Notes: a model not told the origin generated them from the letters alone. Shown: positions 46,079 through 58,196, counted from the first letter of the stretch. The stretch: DNA of 64,000 nucleotides from Glandiceps talaboti (GCF_964340395.1 NC_135553.1:22970449-23034448); one strand, 5' to 3'. Made by a program: numbers and translations.

Positions 46079-47500
46079 GGTGACGAAAGTGGCATTCCTT
46101 TCTAACTATAACGTTGTACTAGTTGAAGAAAACCCCAAAGAGATAAATTTGTGCTCTTAAAAAAGAATTGATGAAACCCACTCACAGTGAATCCAGTAGT
46201 ATAAATTGTTATTAGTTCTTCAAAAATATACCAAGCATGAACTTAATCTATGATTTGTCTTCTTGTGAGCCAGCATTCTGGTAACTTTATGCAAAACATA
46301 ATAACGGTAATAGTAATGATTACATATACAGAGATCTTGTTCTGAAAACTAAACTTAGACAAATTGAGAAATTTCTTCATTGTCACCTTGTACACTAGTA
46401 CAATTACGTTTTGAACAGTCATGGTATTAACATTGAGTCCGCTTTACTCGTATTCACAGAAAGTCTAATCTTATATCCTAATATCCTGTACATGGGTTTC
46501 ATATATGTGGACATAATTTTAATTCCTATACCTGACATGTAGTGGTCCGAGGGTCTAGACTTCTATCGTTGCAATCAATTACACCTGAGATGGCACAATT
46601 ATGAACTGTACACGTACGTGTAGTCTTGTATGCAAATTAATAGTGCCACAGTACGGGGAATCCCCTTTACAGTTTATGTATGACACAGTCACCGTACGCG
46701 TACTTCAAGTATCTCACCATATGCTGGGGATTAGTACTACATGTACTATGAGATGGTTGTTGTTGAGCGCAAAAACTTTCAACTTTAGTAGTCTGGTTAC
46801 TGTGCAAAATCCAATTCCAGTTATGGGGTGAGGGGGAATTTTGAAAGAGGGTATTCAGCGTGTGTTCCAAATGGTTTGTTCAAAGATCGTTATAAAGAAA
46901 CTGTTTGGTTTTATAGTTAGATTTATAGATAGAAAAGGGTCCCTTCGTACACAGGGCAAAAGGTACGTGAGGCGTAACTAAATACTACAGCTCAAAGGCC
47001 CACGCAGACATACTATATTCCATAGCTTGGTAACTATTTTAGCACTTAAAAACCCTGTCAACCAATCAACTTGAATGGGATCGTTCGTACAGAATGCAAA
47101 CAAAACAATGTGACGGGGAATGCCCTCCTGCCATATCAGACCAGCAGTTACGAAACTGTGTCAATCGTCATTGTTACATTGCAGACTGGAGGACATCTAC
47201 AATTGCTTCGTATCATTTCTGTTCTCGGCAATTACATCAGTGCTGCTGTTTTTGAAAATCATCACTCAAATTGCCTTTCTTCGAAAACCATGTCACACAC
47301 ATGTGGTACACGTACGTATTGGCAGATATCGAATATTAAGCAAGACTGGCGTGTAGATCTATCCTAATTGTGTTCGTTACTCATAGGCCTCAAATGTGAT
47401 CAGCTGTCAAGTGCGTCAACATTTTTTGGACTTATTACATTTTACTCGGTTTTAAAAAGGATTCCAGTGTTCAGGGGAAAGTGTTTTCTGTGTGTAAAAG
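46079..47500. other. Non-coding, upstream of the bZIP gene
   Basis: Short open frames only (for example near 46600 and 47100), none with a domain or good splice context. Confidence 0.45.
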
Positions 47501-47530
47501 GTTAACTTGATGTTTCGTCATATGAGATTG

Positions 47531-47540
47531 TGACGTGTCA
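47531..47540 (+). promoter_or_regulatory. CRE/ATF-like site upstream of the bZIP gene
   Basis: TGACGTGTCA lies about 210 bases before the start codon, inside the palindrome TTGTGACGTGTCACAA. CREB/ATF dimers bind TGACGTCA and near variants, so autoregulation is possible; this is inference. Confidence 0.35.
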
Positions 47541-47680
47541 CAATAAGTACGAGTCGTCTTCTGGACGTTTTCCTGTAAACGACACAATGCTTAGAAATGC
47601 CCTTAAACATGTTTGGGTCCATCAATCAATTTAACAAGGGGTGGAAATTCCCAAATATCACAAAGTATGCAAATATTCTG

Positions 47681-47687
47681 TATAAAT
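47681..47687 (+). promoter_or_regulatory. TATA-box-like element of the bZIP gene
   Basis: TATAAAT sits in CTGTATAAATTGAGC, about 55 bases before the predicted ATG at 47739, at a distance that would leave a very short 5' UTR. Confidence 0.4.
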
Positions 47688-47738
47688 TGAGCTGCACGTT
47701 TTATTTTAGTTCAATAGTGTTTTGTCGGTGGCGCAAAC

Positions 47739-47744
47739 ATGGAG
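47739..47744 (+). CDS. bZIP exon 1 (Met-Glu)
   Basis: ATGGAG directly followed by GTAAAG. It splices in phase 0 to 48032, where the frame is open back to the acceptor, giving MEFLDSYAIVPNN. A micro-exon of two codons needs transcript support. Confidence 0.5.
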
Positions 47745-50700
47745 GTAAAGTAAAGATGGGCACTTAAAAAGTATTTGCTCTATGCTTTTTGACTGTATTA
47801 ATTCAGGAGAATGGTTAATTCAGTATTCAATTCTGTTCTATAACTAGTAACTATGTACGGGGACAATTCAGACACACATGTATGCATGCATGCTGACAAT
47901 TCCATTGCGAACTGAAAGAATGCAGTGAAATAGAGCAAACTGTCGTTATTCGAAAATGCATTCAGTTTTACCAACGACATCTTGGAATTACTACACACAT
48001 GACTAACCATTTATAAATCTTCATTTTACAGTTCCTGGATAGTTATGCCATTGTACCTAATAACGTTAACTACACGATGATGGACGACACTGAATTCATC
48101 GCTACGCAAACTGATTACGTGCCAATGGCAAACCACATCGTTGACAAAGTCAGACAATCCAATTTAATTGTGGAAGAACTTGAATTCAATAACAGCATCA
48201 TCCCAATTGATGAGATTGGAAACATCGACCAATTGCAATATGATACTATGTCATTGTCAACTCTGATAAAAGAGGAATTGAAATCAGCTATTATAACCAG
48301 GAGAGCGTTCAAGGGATTGCCAGATATTCAGCCTGAGTTCAAAACAACGTTGTCAGGAGAAAAAGTGGGTTCATTGTCATTTAGTTAGTATATATGTCGT
48401 AGATAATCTCGGAAATGCATTCTATCTATAAAAAAATGTCGCAGAATACATTTGCGTATAAGTTTAAAAAATGCGTTGTGTGCGGGAGGGGGAGCATTTT
48501 ATTTGTGGTTACCTTCCTTCTAGCTCTGGATGTATACGCTGCGGGGTTTCGACACGTCTTCCCCCCTCCAAGACGTATCGAAACAACGCAGGGTATCACA
48601 TCAAGAGATAAGACGTGTGGAAACTCCTCAGACGGTATACATCTAGAGCTACCTTCCTTCACCACAGCTTTTCTCCCCAACATTAAATTCACCAACGCAT
48701 TGTGTGTGTCTTCTTAACTTTTGTAGCGTTTTCGAGAAGAAAAAAACGAAAAAGAAGAAACAAATTTAAGAACACGTGTTCTTAATTTGGTCTCGGATTA
48801 TAGTAAATATTTCTAAATATTACAAGTAAAACCATTAATCACTGACAGCGACCAGCCTAAAATGCTGAAAATGTGACGTATACAATCTATATATACTAAA
48901 TGAAATCGAGAGAATATCGAAATATTCACATTTTGATATGTTAGGTTAGTCCTACATAACTCACAATTTCCAAGTGATACACCATTCATTCACAACAATT
49001 ACATGGTAGTACAAGCGAGACTCAGTGTATCGAGGGGAACAGATAATATCGATATACAATGTGGTACGACAAAACATCTATTCGATCTCAACTGTAAATA
49101 AAGTACAGTAATTGCATGCAGGACACTTGAAAGTAAAAACTGGGATGCATGTCGTCACGGTTGTTAATGCTGGGCGTGGTTTGATTTGGTGTGGTGTGGT
49201 GTGGTGTGGTGCGGTGTAATACCGTTTTTTTAAACCTCTGACCACGGCTCTTCGTAACGTCTCACTTTAACTCATATCAGAAGAATTTCTTGTAATTAAA
49301 ATCATAGATAAAACACACGATACTATGGTTATGTTTTGTGCAACAGCGTCTCTGTGAATACCACCCGACCTAGAGAGCCCACGAGTAGAACAGATACTCT
49401 GTGACTCTGTATAATGCAGCGTATCATACTTAAATTAGAATAAAAAATCTAGCTGACCGATACACAAAGTTTAACATACAAAACTTGCAACTAATTACCG
49501 CATGATCCGAAAATTCTTCAGTTTTGATCAATGTCCACCCACCACGGTGAACTATTTATGTGTGCTATTTATAGAGAAGGGGTTTTTGCACTTTTGATAT
49601 CGCCATAAAAGGGCACCGTACGTGCCAATTAGCTATAGCCTGCCGTGTGAGGTCTTGGTTTGTTTAGCGAATTGACAATATTTGTAGACACATCCTGTTT
49701 TGATAGCGGGGAAGCTTTTTTTATAGACTTTCGTCTGAGAAATGGAAGTCTTTTGTCTATGGCTAAATACATCATTATGATCAGTGGGCAACCTTCGTCG
49801 TAAACCACACCCTATTTTACGGGACCGCCAAGAGATGTTTCGCAGTGTAGCGGAAGAAATATCAGCAAATGTATGTAACCTGCTTCATCCATCAGACAAC
49901 AAACCAACTATCCTTCAAACAAACAAACAAACAAACAAACAAACATATCAGAAACAAGAATTTATCAACGACCCGGGCAAAATGACAACAGTGATACGCT
50001 CAAACGTAAGCTTTCCACTATGAGTAACCTTGAATTGTAGCATTATTACCGCTATATATAACATTCACCAAATTATTCCAACAAAAAACAATCTTTACTT
50101 CCATTTTAACCTCCATAAATATTTGTCTTTATAGCTGACCACGGAGGACGAAGAAAGAAGAAGGATTCGACGTGAACAAAATAATCTCGCTGCCGAGAAA
50201 TGTCGACGAAAAAGGAAAATGAAAGAAGAGAGTATTATCAAGGTACAGTACGATGTATTTATAGACTTAGGGAGACATTTCTACCCATTCCTATACCTTG
50301 TTTTGTTGAAACACCATGTATATATATGTAAATACACAGTCAATGAGTCAAAGAACCATTGATTTGATATACTTCAGACATTGGTCTGACCAGACAACCA
50401 CGATGAACTATTGCCAAACTTCGTCATTCTAAGATTAGTTTATACATTTGTGCCACATGTGTGTGTGTATGTATGTATGTATGTATGTATGTATGTATGT
50501 ATGTGTATGTGTGTGTATGTATGTATGTATGTATGTATGTATGTATGTATGTATGTATGTATGTATGCATGCATGCATGCATGCATGCATGCATGCATGC
50601 ATGTATGTATGTATGTATGTATGTATGTATGCATGTATGCATGTATGTACATGTATGTATGTATGTATGTATGTATGTATATGCGTATACATTGTGTGCA

Positions 50701-51392
50701 TGTGTGTGTTGCTATGAGTAGTATGACATACACTGAGTCACCAATCATTCTCTGGTTGGTAGTTGTTTCGCGTTGATATTTTATACTAGGTCAAACCTAT
50801 TACACTTTGTAATTCCTAAATTTAGAATTATAGAATGTCTACGGGATTTCCCCCGTGATACAGTGAACCACTAGCATTGCCTGTAAGTGCTACGTCATGA
50901 CATAGAAGGCCGATTGTTTCAGCATCATGGGTTATCATTTCTGCATTTCGATGCCCGCAGAATCATTGGGTTAGGGCCGACACAACATTTTATAGACACC
51001 GCACTGAAATTTAAGCCATCGATATAAAATAGAATAGCCTGCCATAAACCAGGACTTTTCTTCCTGATTTATGCCTTTTTTTACTTTTTACCACAGAAAC
51101 ACGCTTTAAGTTAACAAAACCTCTCGATGTTAGGATATATTTCAGTATCAGCAAGTTAATGTTGTCGCAATGTTACCTAATTTAACTGTCACTATAAACA
51201 AGTGATAGCTCCATATTGTGTGTGTAGTAATCGTCTGACCAATGTTTTCTTCCTTCCTTCCTTAAATAGGAGTATAAAGCCCAAGACGAAAGAAACAAAG
51301 AGCTCAAACAAGAAATAAAACAATTGGAAGAAGAACGAGAAAATCTTATCAGAGTTTTGCATCATCATAGTACAATTTGTAACTTCCGATGA
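47739..51392 (+). CDS. ATF3/JDP2/Fos-type bZIP transcription factor (four exons)
   Basis: A nuclear DNA-binding protein of the AP-1/ATF class, predicted to bind as a dimer to TRE/CRE sites. Exons: 47739-47744, 48032-48364, 50135-50242, 51270-51392; all introns are GT/AG and phase 0. The protein is 189 residues, against 181 for vertebrate ATF3. A conserved N-terminal helix, LSTLIKEELKSAI, parallels the LTPFVKEELRFAI of ATF3. The basic region RIRREQNNLAAEKCRRKRK has the N-x-x-A-A-x-x-C-R core. The zipper reads Ile, Gln, Leu, Leu, Leu, then His at heptad positions, so the second position is not hydrophobic. The end HHHSTIC echoes the HRPTC after the ATF3/JDP2 zipper. Splitting of the basic region and zipper by an intron also matches ATF3 and Fos genes. 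The two-codon first exon is a prediction; translation could instead begin at the tandem ATGs at 48077-48082. Confidence 0.88.
48032..48364 (+). CDS. bZIP exon 2 (N-terminal region)
   Basis: The acceptor is TTCATTTTACAG; the donor after GGAGAAAAA is GTGGGT. It encodes 111 residues ending TTLSGEK, including the KEELK helix. Confidence 0.85.
48521..48651. mobile_element. 131-base MITE with 9-base target duplication, in a bZIP intron
   Basis: The ends TAGCTCTGGATGTATAC and GTATACATCTAGAGCTA are inverted. Both are flanked by CCTTCCTTC (48512-48520 and 48652-48660), a 9-base direct duplication as made by Mutator-like transposases. Inside is a second, nested hairpin: GGTTTCGACACGTCTT against AAGACGTATCGAAAC. 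Open frames here are accidental. Confidence 0.88.
48661..50134. other. Intron 2 of the bZIP gene, remainder
   Basis: It contains a (GGTGT)n run near 49180-49212 and (CAAA)n near 49918-49944. A frame near 49785-49880 has AG and GT borders but the wrong phase to join exon 2 to exon 3, so it is not called. Confidence 0.6.
50135..50242 (+). CDS. bZIP exon 3 (basic region)
   Basis: The acceptor is GTCTTTATAG and the donor GTACAG. 36 codons from LTTEDEERRR to EESIIK, carrying the whole DNA-binding basic region. Confidence 0.95.
50461..50700. repeat. (ATGT)n microsatellite in bZIP intron 3
   Basis: ATGT and ATGC tetranucleotides; all frames across it are repeat translations. Confidence 0.95.
51270..51392 (+). 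CDS. bZIP exon 4 (leucine zipper and C-terminus)
   Basis: The acceptor is CTTCCTTAAATAG. 40 codons from EYKAQDERNKEL to STICNFR, then TGA. The protein stops right after the zipper-end motif, so it lacks the ~40-residue C-terminal tail of ATF3. Confidence 0.95.
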   Translation, partial: EYKAQDERNKELKQEIKQLEEERENLIRVLHHHSTICNFR

Positions 51393-53342
51393 CCGCAACC
51401 AACTGTTGCAGTGGATCACCATAAATAACAATACCAATATACGACCAGACGCTGGCAAGTCATTGATTTATCAATATGATAACATATCAAGACACGAACG
51501 TAGTCTGGAGTGACTGTCATTGAATATATATTATCAATAATTGATGGAATATACAATCGAATGACAGGCTCTATGGTTTACAAAGCAGCGAAGAAATATA
51601 CATAAACAACTTTAAAGCCCTAGTTCAAAAAATGATCGCAATCTAGGTCTGAAAAAACTCTTTTCTGACGAGCTATTAGCAAAAGTTGGTCGACTCGACA
51701 ACAGAAGATGGCTCCTATGTGATCCTTATGGTAAGATGGCAGCAATGAGGGGACCTGGGATTGAAACACTGGCTTTTTAAGTAATCAAGTGAACAATAAC
51801 TCTTTGAATTCGATATATAAACACAATTTTTGAATTCGATATAAAAACAACACACGTGTGCTAAATGTATATTTGTTACTATATGATACCATATCTGCCA
51901 TATATGGACATCATATTATATATACAACAATGTATCGTAATATTAATCCTCTCATTTTATATTTCAAAAGTAGAAATTCCACCTGAGAATTCAGAATGAG
52001 ATTTTGTATAGTTGCGATGAAAGCTGCACTCGCTGTAACTGGCCTAGGGGTATTATGTTTTTGATCACACAACCAAAAATATATTCACTGAAAATGTTTA
52101 AAGTTCCAATAATTAAAAATTGTAAATGTCAATAATAGGGAACTTGCAAACCCGCCATGTTGAATGTTGCATCATGGGAAATGTGATGATAAATACTAAT
52201 CAATTAGTATCGTAAATAATATTGTTACATTGATTATAACCACCAATAATCAATTCATATTTACCCTGATCATTTGTGGGAGGTTTACTTTATCGGTAGC
52301 TCTAGATAAGTTATTATGATAACCACATATAATCCCATAGTCCTTTGCGTCTGAGCATGCTCAGTCTGGATTGCAGGTTCCCTATTAGAGGTGTATTGTA
52401 TCTATAAGTAGTATAGTTTTAACTTGAAATCATGATTCATTAGGGTGCCGATTTTTGAGTGTGGGCTCAATTTGATTTGATAAATTGCATCATTATGCTA
52501 TTTATTACTGGTACACAGACATGTCTTCCCATGATGCAATATTATGAAGTGTGTACGATATTACGATTATGTCTTTATATCTAAATAACAAAACAGTTTT
52601 AGAAAAATGCTAGTGCATCTTTAATTTGGGTGTTACTAGAACGTACTAACAAACCATAGTCTTCTACTTGACTTCAACACTTAATACGGTATACTTATAC
52701 AAACGAATTGATGTAACATATGTACTACCAATGTTGGCGATATTTCCCAATTTTTAACATAGGTTTCATTACATATCACTTGTACTTTTGGATACTTACT
52801 TCGGACTATTGTGTACTGCTCTTTTTTATTCCAGATGTTTAGAAAATAAATAATTTCTTTAATTTGACCCACTAGTTGTCTTTGTTTGATATGTGTATTT
52901 CTTTTATTTATAGTTACTTCTAATTATAACCTGTACTGTTATATTTTCATATCATGTCACCCTTGATGGTATAATTCAAAATTGGATGGCTAAATAAAAA
53001 CTTAAAGTTTCATATTTACAATTTCATTGTTTCACTAATCTCAGAATAATATCATGATACTTGGAAACCATATGTATCTATTGTATATATTGTTAATTCG
53101 TGGAAATTATACAATACCAAGTTGAAGTTGATTATGTCAGTCTGCCTAACTCTACTCTGCATTGTTCATGACAGAGTTGTAAATGTTACAGTGAGTAGTA
53201 AATAAGGAAAGTTAAAGATATGAACTTCTAGGAATGCTTTAAAGTGGCATGGTACCATCCATGCATTTCTTCACAGTCCCTCTATGGGACAGTGGGACGT
53301 ACTGGGTATTCCGTGCCGATCCCTCGATGGTATCACGTTTGT
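51393..53342. other. Intergenic, between convergent genes
   Basis: 3' UTR side of both the bZIP gene and MS4A-like gene A. No exon seen. A minus-strand AATAAA (TTTATT at about 52908) could be gene A's poly(A) signal, with a ~430-base 3' UTR. Confidence 0.45.
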
Positions 53343-53533
53343 TTAGAAATGGACTCCATTTTGCAGCATTTGATCCCTGTCATCACCATTACTTGAATAA
53401 TAGTTTGGTGGTGGGCTAATTCCACTGGTGTGTATTTGTTGTTGTTGGGGTTCTTGTTGAGAGATTGACTGCTGTGGTTGCTGACAGGCCGGTTGTAGGT
53501 ACGTCTGCAGTACTGGTTGTTTCGAAGTAGAAC
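53343..53533 (-). CDS. MS4A-like gene A, last coding exon
   Basis: 62 codons and TAA. The Gln-rich tail includes QQPQQSISQQEPQQQQ and SPPPNYYSSNGDDRD. Confidence 0.88.
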
Positions 53534-56138
53534 CTATTAAAGTATATTTATGATATGATATTATATGATATGATATGATATTAGCTGGCTGAGCAATTTG
53601 ATTAATATTAAGGAGAATATTTGTTTAAACGTGAATTGTGAAGCTTTCAATTTTCTCCCACCGTAGACGCATAATTAAATGCACACATATCAAACTTTCA
53701 TAAAACGTCATCTCGTTCAATAAGACGATTGCAACACATCTTAATAACAAGTCAAACCATTTGAGTGTTGGTCTATCATATAATGACGCTGTTGTTTTTA
53801 ATATCATTGGCCAGCAGTCATCCCATTCCGACAGGCGAGTGATAATGACAAAACTTACCTGGAACTAAAGTCATGACGTCCATTCCGGGCTGATACATAT
53901 TGGGGGATGTTTGCACTGTTGCCATGATAACCTGGTTTGGTGCGTCATTTTGTTGCGTAGGTATGCAGTACACCTTATCGTAATTGAAACAAACATATAG
54001 GTAAACATGTAATAATAAAAATAATAATCAACATACATGTATGATTTGAACAATGATAAACATTTTGAGATTTAAAGAGAAACGATGACCCAACATGAAG
54101 CTGACCGAGTACCTACACTTCCTGAATTGACTCGTCATCAAACTATATATGTATTTCATATGAGTTGTGCGAGTGGTTTTACGTCGATTTTCATTTACGC
54201 TAAACTAGCTGAAAGCAACTGGGACATTTTTTGTTTGAAAATGTGTTTGTTAGGTGCAATAACCTACTCGTAATATCGTACACCGTAAACACTATTACAT
54301 CACCCGTGTGTAAACGTATATTTTATAATTGTATGTACACGATAAATCAAATCAAATTGATTTTGGGGGTCTGCACCCAAAGTCAGCGCCCTCAACGACG
54401 CCCATTTCAACCTGATTTTGTACTACTTATGAATAATATCGACTACTTATTAACATGTGCAGTGTCTAATTATTGGTATTTCAACAGTTTTCAGTTAATA
54501 TATTATGGTTTTCTGATCGAAAAGTGATACTCCAGTTACAGCTGGCATAGTTTCAACATGGTGTTAGATTCGAAACCTAGTTTTCGCTCAAGATTTAAAC
54601 TTGTCACTGCACGACCTCCAGGTAATATTGACCACTAATTAACAGATACAATGTATTGTTAAGTACTTGATCAGTTTTTAGTGAATATATCTTTGGTTAT
54701 TTGATGAAACAATGTCCCAGTGTAGCCAGTGCAGGTCCGAAGAAATATGAATATTATTACTTACGACTGGACCCACGCTTTCAGATTTGCCACAACAAAC
54801 ACTCCTGCAGCAGACAACAACGGCTAGGATTGCAACAATGCTTTCAATGACTGAGACAGCCACAACGAGGGAATCAATAATTACCCGTTCAACCTGCATA
54901 AATGAAGAGGAAATAATTCAGTACATGATACTACTATTATTTCGTCAACAATTGTGAATTTATGATCCAGGAGAACTATTAATATTGCACGTCGATTCTC
55001 ATATGTATCGCTGTGTGCATATAGATGACGAGTGATTGGATTGCTCATTTTATTAGGCGTAAAAAAATAAGTGGTTCCGATTATGCTCAATTTTAGAATA
55101 GGTGGGGTAGGTAGATTTTTTATTTTATTTTATTATATTTTTTTTTCCTGTGGGAATGTCTTTTTGAGGTTTTCCATTATTTTCTTAATGGTCTCTGTGT
55201 TGTTTATTTCATCCTATCAGATGTACAGCCATTACAGATTGGAAGAATAGTTTTATATTATCTTTTTAAGTTGATTCAGATTCCACACCCACTGTTTCTT
55301 GCGAGACTTCACGATTTTTTTTCTCGAATACGTAAAAAAATAAAGTTTAGGGTCGGCATGAAAAACTAGGTGGGGTCAGGTAACCGGAACCAAACAACTT
55401 TTTTAATTTGGCCTTACAGATATTGTCGATTGTCTCGGAGTAAATCCTATGAAAGGACAACTGAATATTGGGATCATCTTAAATCTTATTGCTCTTGTTT
55501 GATGAAAAGGAGTATGAAATATAAGAAAATATCAATTTAAAACGACATAGAGTAACTATGTTAAGATATCCATTGACATGCAAATACTATACTTACCGTA
55601 TCATAGTGTAAAGAATAATGAAGATCATTGAATAGAGCAGGGGAAGATATAACCAACAGGACACATCCACTAAGGAATGCTGATATGATTGACAAAACCA
55701 TAGTTGCTGTTATCTTTAGGAAGACGGAAAAGATACAAAATTGATATTTCCTGGTACCTAGTTATCATAAACTACATTAACGTTTTCGTTACGTCATTCT
55801 TGTGTGTAATTTGTCGCCGCGACATTGTTGTTCATCATAGTGCAGTAATGACACCATGTAGTATATCTCAGTTAAGGAGATCATCTTTTTAGAGTACCTT
55901 CTAAAATATGCCACTTTTTTCATATGTAAAGTGACAACATATCAGAATTGACTCGTGTTTGAAACTCACACTTGCAGGAACGCTATTGTTACTGTCGGTA
56001 TCCACTCAATAAAAGTGAGGTTCACGAAGGCAAATCATGTGGAAATTTTGTGTGATTCGAAACATTGAGCGATTACCCACTCAGTCATCAGATTTAGAAA
56101 CAAAAGTGTGAGGAAAACTGTACACCCATCGTTCACAG

Positions 56139-56194
<56 letters not shown>

Positions 56195-57183
56195 TTCTTA
56201 TTTGTTCCACTTACGATGCAAGTTGTCTTCTTTTTTGCTGAAACCATCTCAATAGATCCAGTTATAATGAACTGAAGATTTAAATTAATCGCCACACCTG
56301 TTAGACTTGGTCAGAATAAATGATCAAATAATGACTACTCGTATCGAAAATTATGAGATTGATCACAACATGATGAAATTTTACATTAGTTCAATCTGTG
56401 TTACCATTTAATAAATTCATTTATATACCTAAATTATAATTTTAATAGATTTCACATTTACTAGCAACTTTAAGTATTCGATCTCAACTTCACAACTGAG
56501 CAGCGCCACCAACGACTGTAGCTAGCCCACGTCATAGGTACTTGTATGAAAAGATGTACAGTTATTTTGATATCATTTGTCACATATTGATCATAGTCCT
56601 TAGTGGATTATGTTGCTATTATGATGCATTTATTATCAGGATCATTTTGCTACAGAAAAACAGACATACCAGTTTGGCCAAACAACATACTTTACGCTGA
56701 AATTTTCACATACTAAATAAATCGGTTAATTACCATAATTGTGCCATACTTTGGTAATGTATATATGTAAATTGACAAGACACTTGCCCATAAATTATTT
56801 TTTGGGTGACACGATACAGAGTACTTTTCAGTGGACGTCAGAATAACCTAACATCCAGGCTTTGGTGAAAGTTGATATTGAATCAAAACTTTCTTTTTCA
56901 CTTACACTCTAACTTTGGAAAATTTCAACCGTTTCAGATTCATGTAAAAAAAGAAAGAAAAACAAATGCTTACAAATACACCACACCATATTCCAGTTCC
57001 GATGAAGCCAGACGTACAGTGGGCAGTTATCATAGCAATACCAAGTACGACAGCAACGACCCCAAGAACTATTTGACATATCCCTAATCCAGTAGCAGCT
57101 TTGGCGGCATACCCTCGCCTGACACCTTGTTGTGACGTAGATGGCGCCACCACTTGTTGAAGAATAACAGGCTGTTGTGACAT
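53343..57183 (-). CDS. MS4A-like (CD20-type) four-span membrane protein, gene A
   Basis: A plasma-membrane tetraspan protein. MS4A proteins modulate receptor signalling or ion flux; the ligand here is unknown. Coding exons in order: 57183-56974, 56271-56215, 55713-55597, 54893-54765, 53973-53859, 53533-53343. Every intron is GT/AG; all are phase 0 except the last (phase 1). The product is 272 residues. TM1 is about 33-53 (GICQIVLGVVAVVLGIAMI). TM2 spans the first splice junction (GIWCGVF joined to FIITGSIEMV), matching the family signature G-x-W-x-G-x-x-F-I-x-x-G. TM3 is TMVLSIISAFLSGCVLLVI. TM4 is SLVVAVSVIESIVAILAVVV, followed by a Cys-rich CCRSVCC juxtamembrane stretch. The long Gln/Pro-rich cytoplasmic tail ends NGVHF. 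A non-coding first exon probably lies at 58631 and upstream. Confidence 0.9.
53555..53582. repeat. (ATATG)n microsatellite
   Basis: Short pentamer run in gene A's last intron. Confidence 0.85.
53859..53973 (-). CDS. MS4A-like gene A, coding exon 5
   Basis: 115 bases encoding VYCIPTQQNDAPNQVIM to GMDVMTLVP plus one base of a Gly codon; the donor is GTAAGT. The PGMDVMTLVPG end is shared with gene B. Confidence 0.85.
54765..54893 (-). CDS. MS4A-like gene A, coding exon 4
   Basis: 43 codons: VERVIIDS, TM4, and CCRSVCCGKSESVGPV. Same length and phase as gene B's exon at 62934-63062. Confidence 0.92.
55052..55427. mobile_element. MITE-like repeat, copy 2, in a gene A intron
   Basis: The left end TTAGGCGTAAAAAAATAAGTGGTTCCGATTATG and the right end GGTAACCGGAACCAAACAACTTTTTTAATTTGGCCTTA are inverted, as are GAATAGGTGGGGTAGG and CTAGGTGGGGTCAGG in part. 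It shares its left half with 13825-14060. About 375 bases, non-coding. Confidence 0.75.
55597..55713 (-). CDS. MS4A-like gene A, coding exon 3
   Basis: 39 codons: TM3 and the extracellular loop ending NDLHYSLHYDT. Confidence 0.92.
56142..56193. repeat. (GT)n microsatellite in a gene A intron
   Basis: About 26 GT units, close to the donor of coding exon 2. Confidence 0.95.
56215..56271 (-). CDS. MS4A-like gene A, coding exon 2
   Basis: 19 codons, FIITGSIEMVSAKKKTTCI, completing TM2 and the cytoplasmic loop. The acceptor is AAATCTTCAG and the donor GTAAGT. Confidence 0.92.
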
Positions 57184-57201
57184 TTTCACCTCTGAGTAAT
57201 T
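56974..57201 (-). CDS. MS4A-like gene A, first coding exon
   Basis: The acceptor TATTTCCAG is at 57203-57202, then an 18-base 5' UTR, then ATG at 57183. 70 codons cover the N-terminus (SQQPVILQQVVAPSTSQQ), TM1 and the start of TM2; the donor is GTAAGC. Confidence 0.92.
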
Positions 57202-57443
57202 CTGGAAATATATGTAATTAATATTCAAGCTTTAATTTCACCTGACCTTTATTGATATCAAAAATATCTATTGACTTGTACTTTATTATAAAGTCTTATA
57301 TGATAAATATAACTGCCATTTTTCCTTCGATCTCAACTTCACTACTACAGTGGTTGGTGGCGCTGCTCACCAACCACTGTAGCCTAACGGATAGGGAGGT
57401 ACGTATTAAATGTGACAGTTACCACACTATTTAACTTTCGTGT

Positions 57444-57447
<4 letters not shown>

Positions 57448-57492
<45 letters not shown>
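57448..57492. repeat. (GT)n microsatellite
   Basis: About 22 GT units in the 5' intron of gene A. Confidence 0.95.
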
Positions 57493-57495
<3 letters not shown>

Positions 57496-58196
57496 CCTGT
57501 ACGCGCCTGTACATACCACTACACAGCAGAGCGATGTATACAGTAATGTAACCACGCCTCTTTTAGCTACATAACAGTTCTAGATCTGTTTCAACCCTGT
57601 GTCGATAAAGACCCATGCCACAGACATGTTACAGGGTCTGCCGAGGGTCTGTTACAGGGACAGTTACTTGGTGGCCAAAGCGAAACTATAAAATTGGTTT
57701 TAAAAAATGTAACATGATTGTTTACGTATTAGCGTTCATATGTCTGTTGTCATAGAGTAATCCGGGGTGAAGAGGTGAACATAAATTTAGGCTGTAAAAT
57801 AAAGTGTCATGCATTTGGCGCCAATAAGCTCCACTGTAAAACCTATCATAGGTTGTACACGTCATCAAGCTTAAGAATGACACATCAAGACAAGACAGGA
57901 TGTTATATTTTCAAATAGTCATCAATGTACATATTTTCGTAACTTGATGTGGCCGTTTTCTAATCACCATTTTACTCCAAATACATGCTAACCAGTCTGT
58001 AATATCACTGGCTTTCATGAACCATGCATAGATCGCCCTCGGTACACGTTCTGTTAGCACAAATATATCATACTGAGTGTGGTTGTACCGTTTTTTAAAG
58101 TTATGTCGATGAATATTGAAGAAGAAAGTTAGTGTAGCGAGTCCGATTGTGTCGAAAAAGGCGAACTTTACTGATTTCAATGTCATGATATCTACC

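Noticed and set aside
16100-47900. CRISPR arrays, bacterial operons, rRNA or free-standing tRNA genes
   Set aside because: None seen. The only tRNA-like promoters belong to SINEs, and tandem repeats lack the regular repeat-spacer pattern.
49785-49878. Candidate extra bZIP exon (GNLRRKPHPILRDRQEMF)
   Set aside because: AG and GT borders exist, but it would need phase 1 while both flanking bZIP exons join directly in phase 0.
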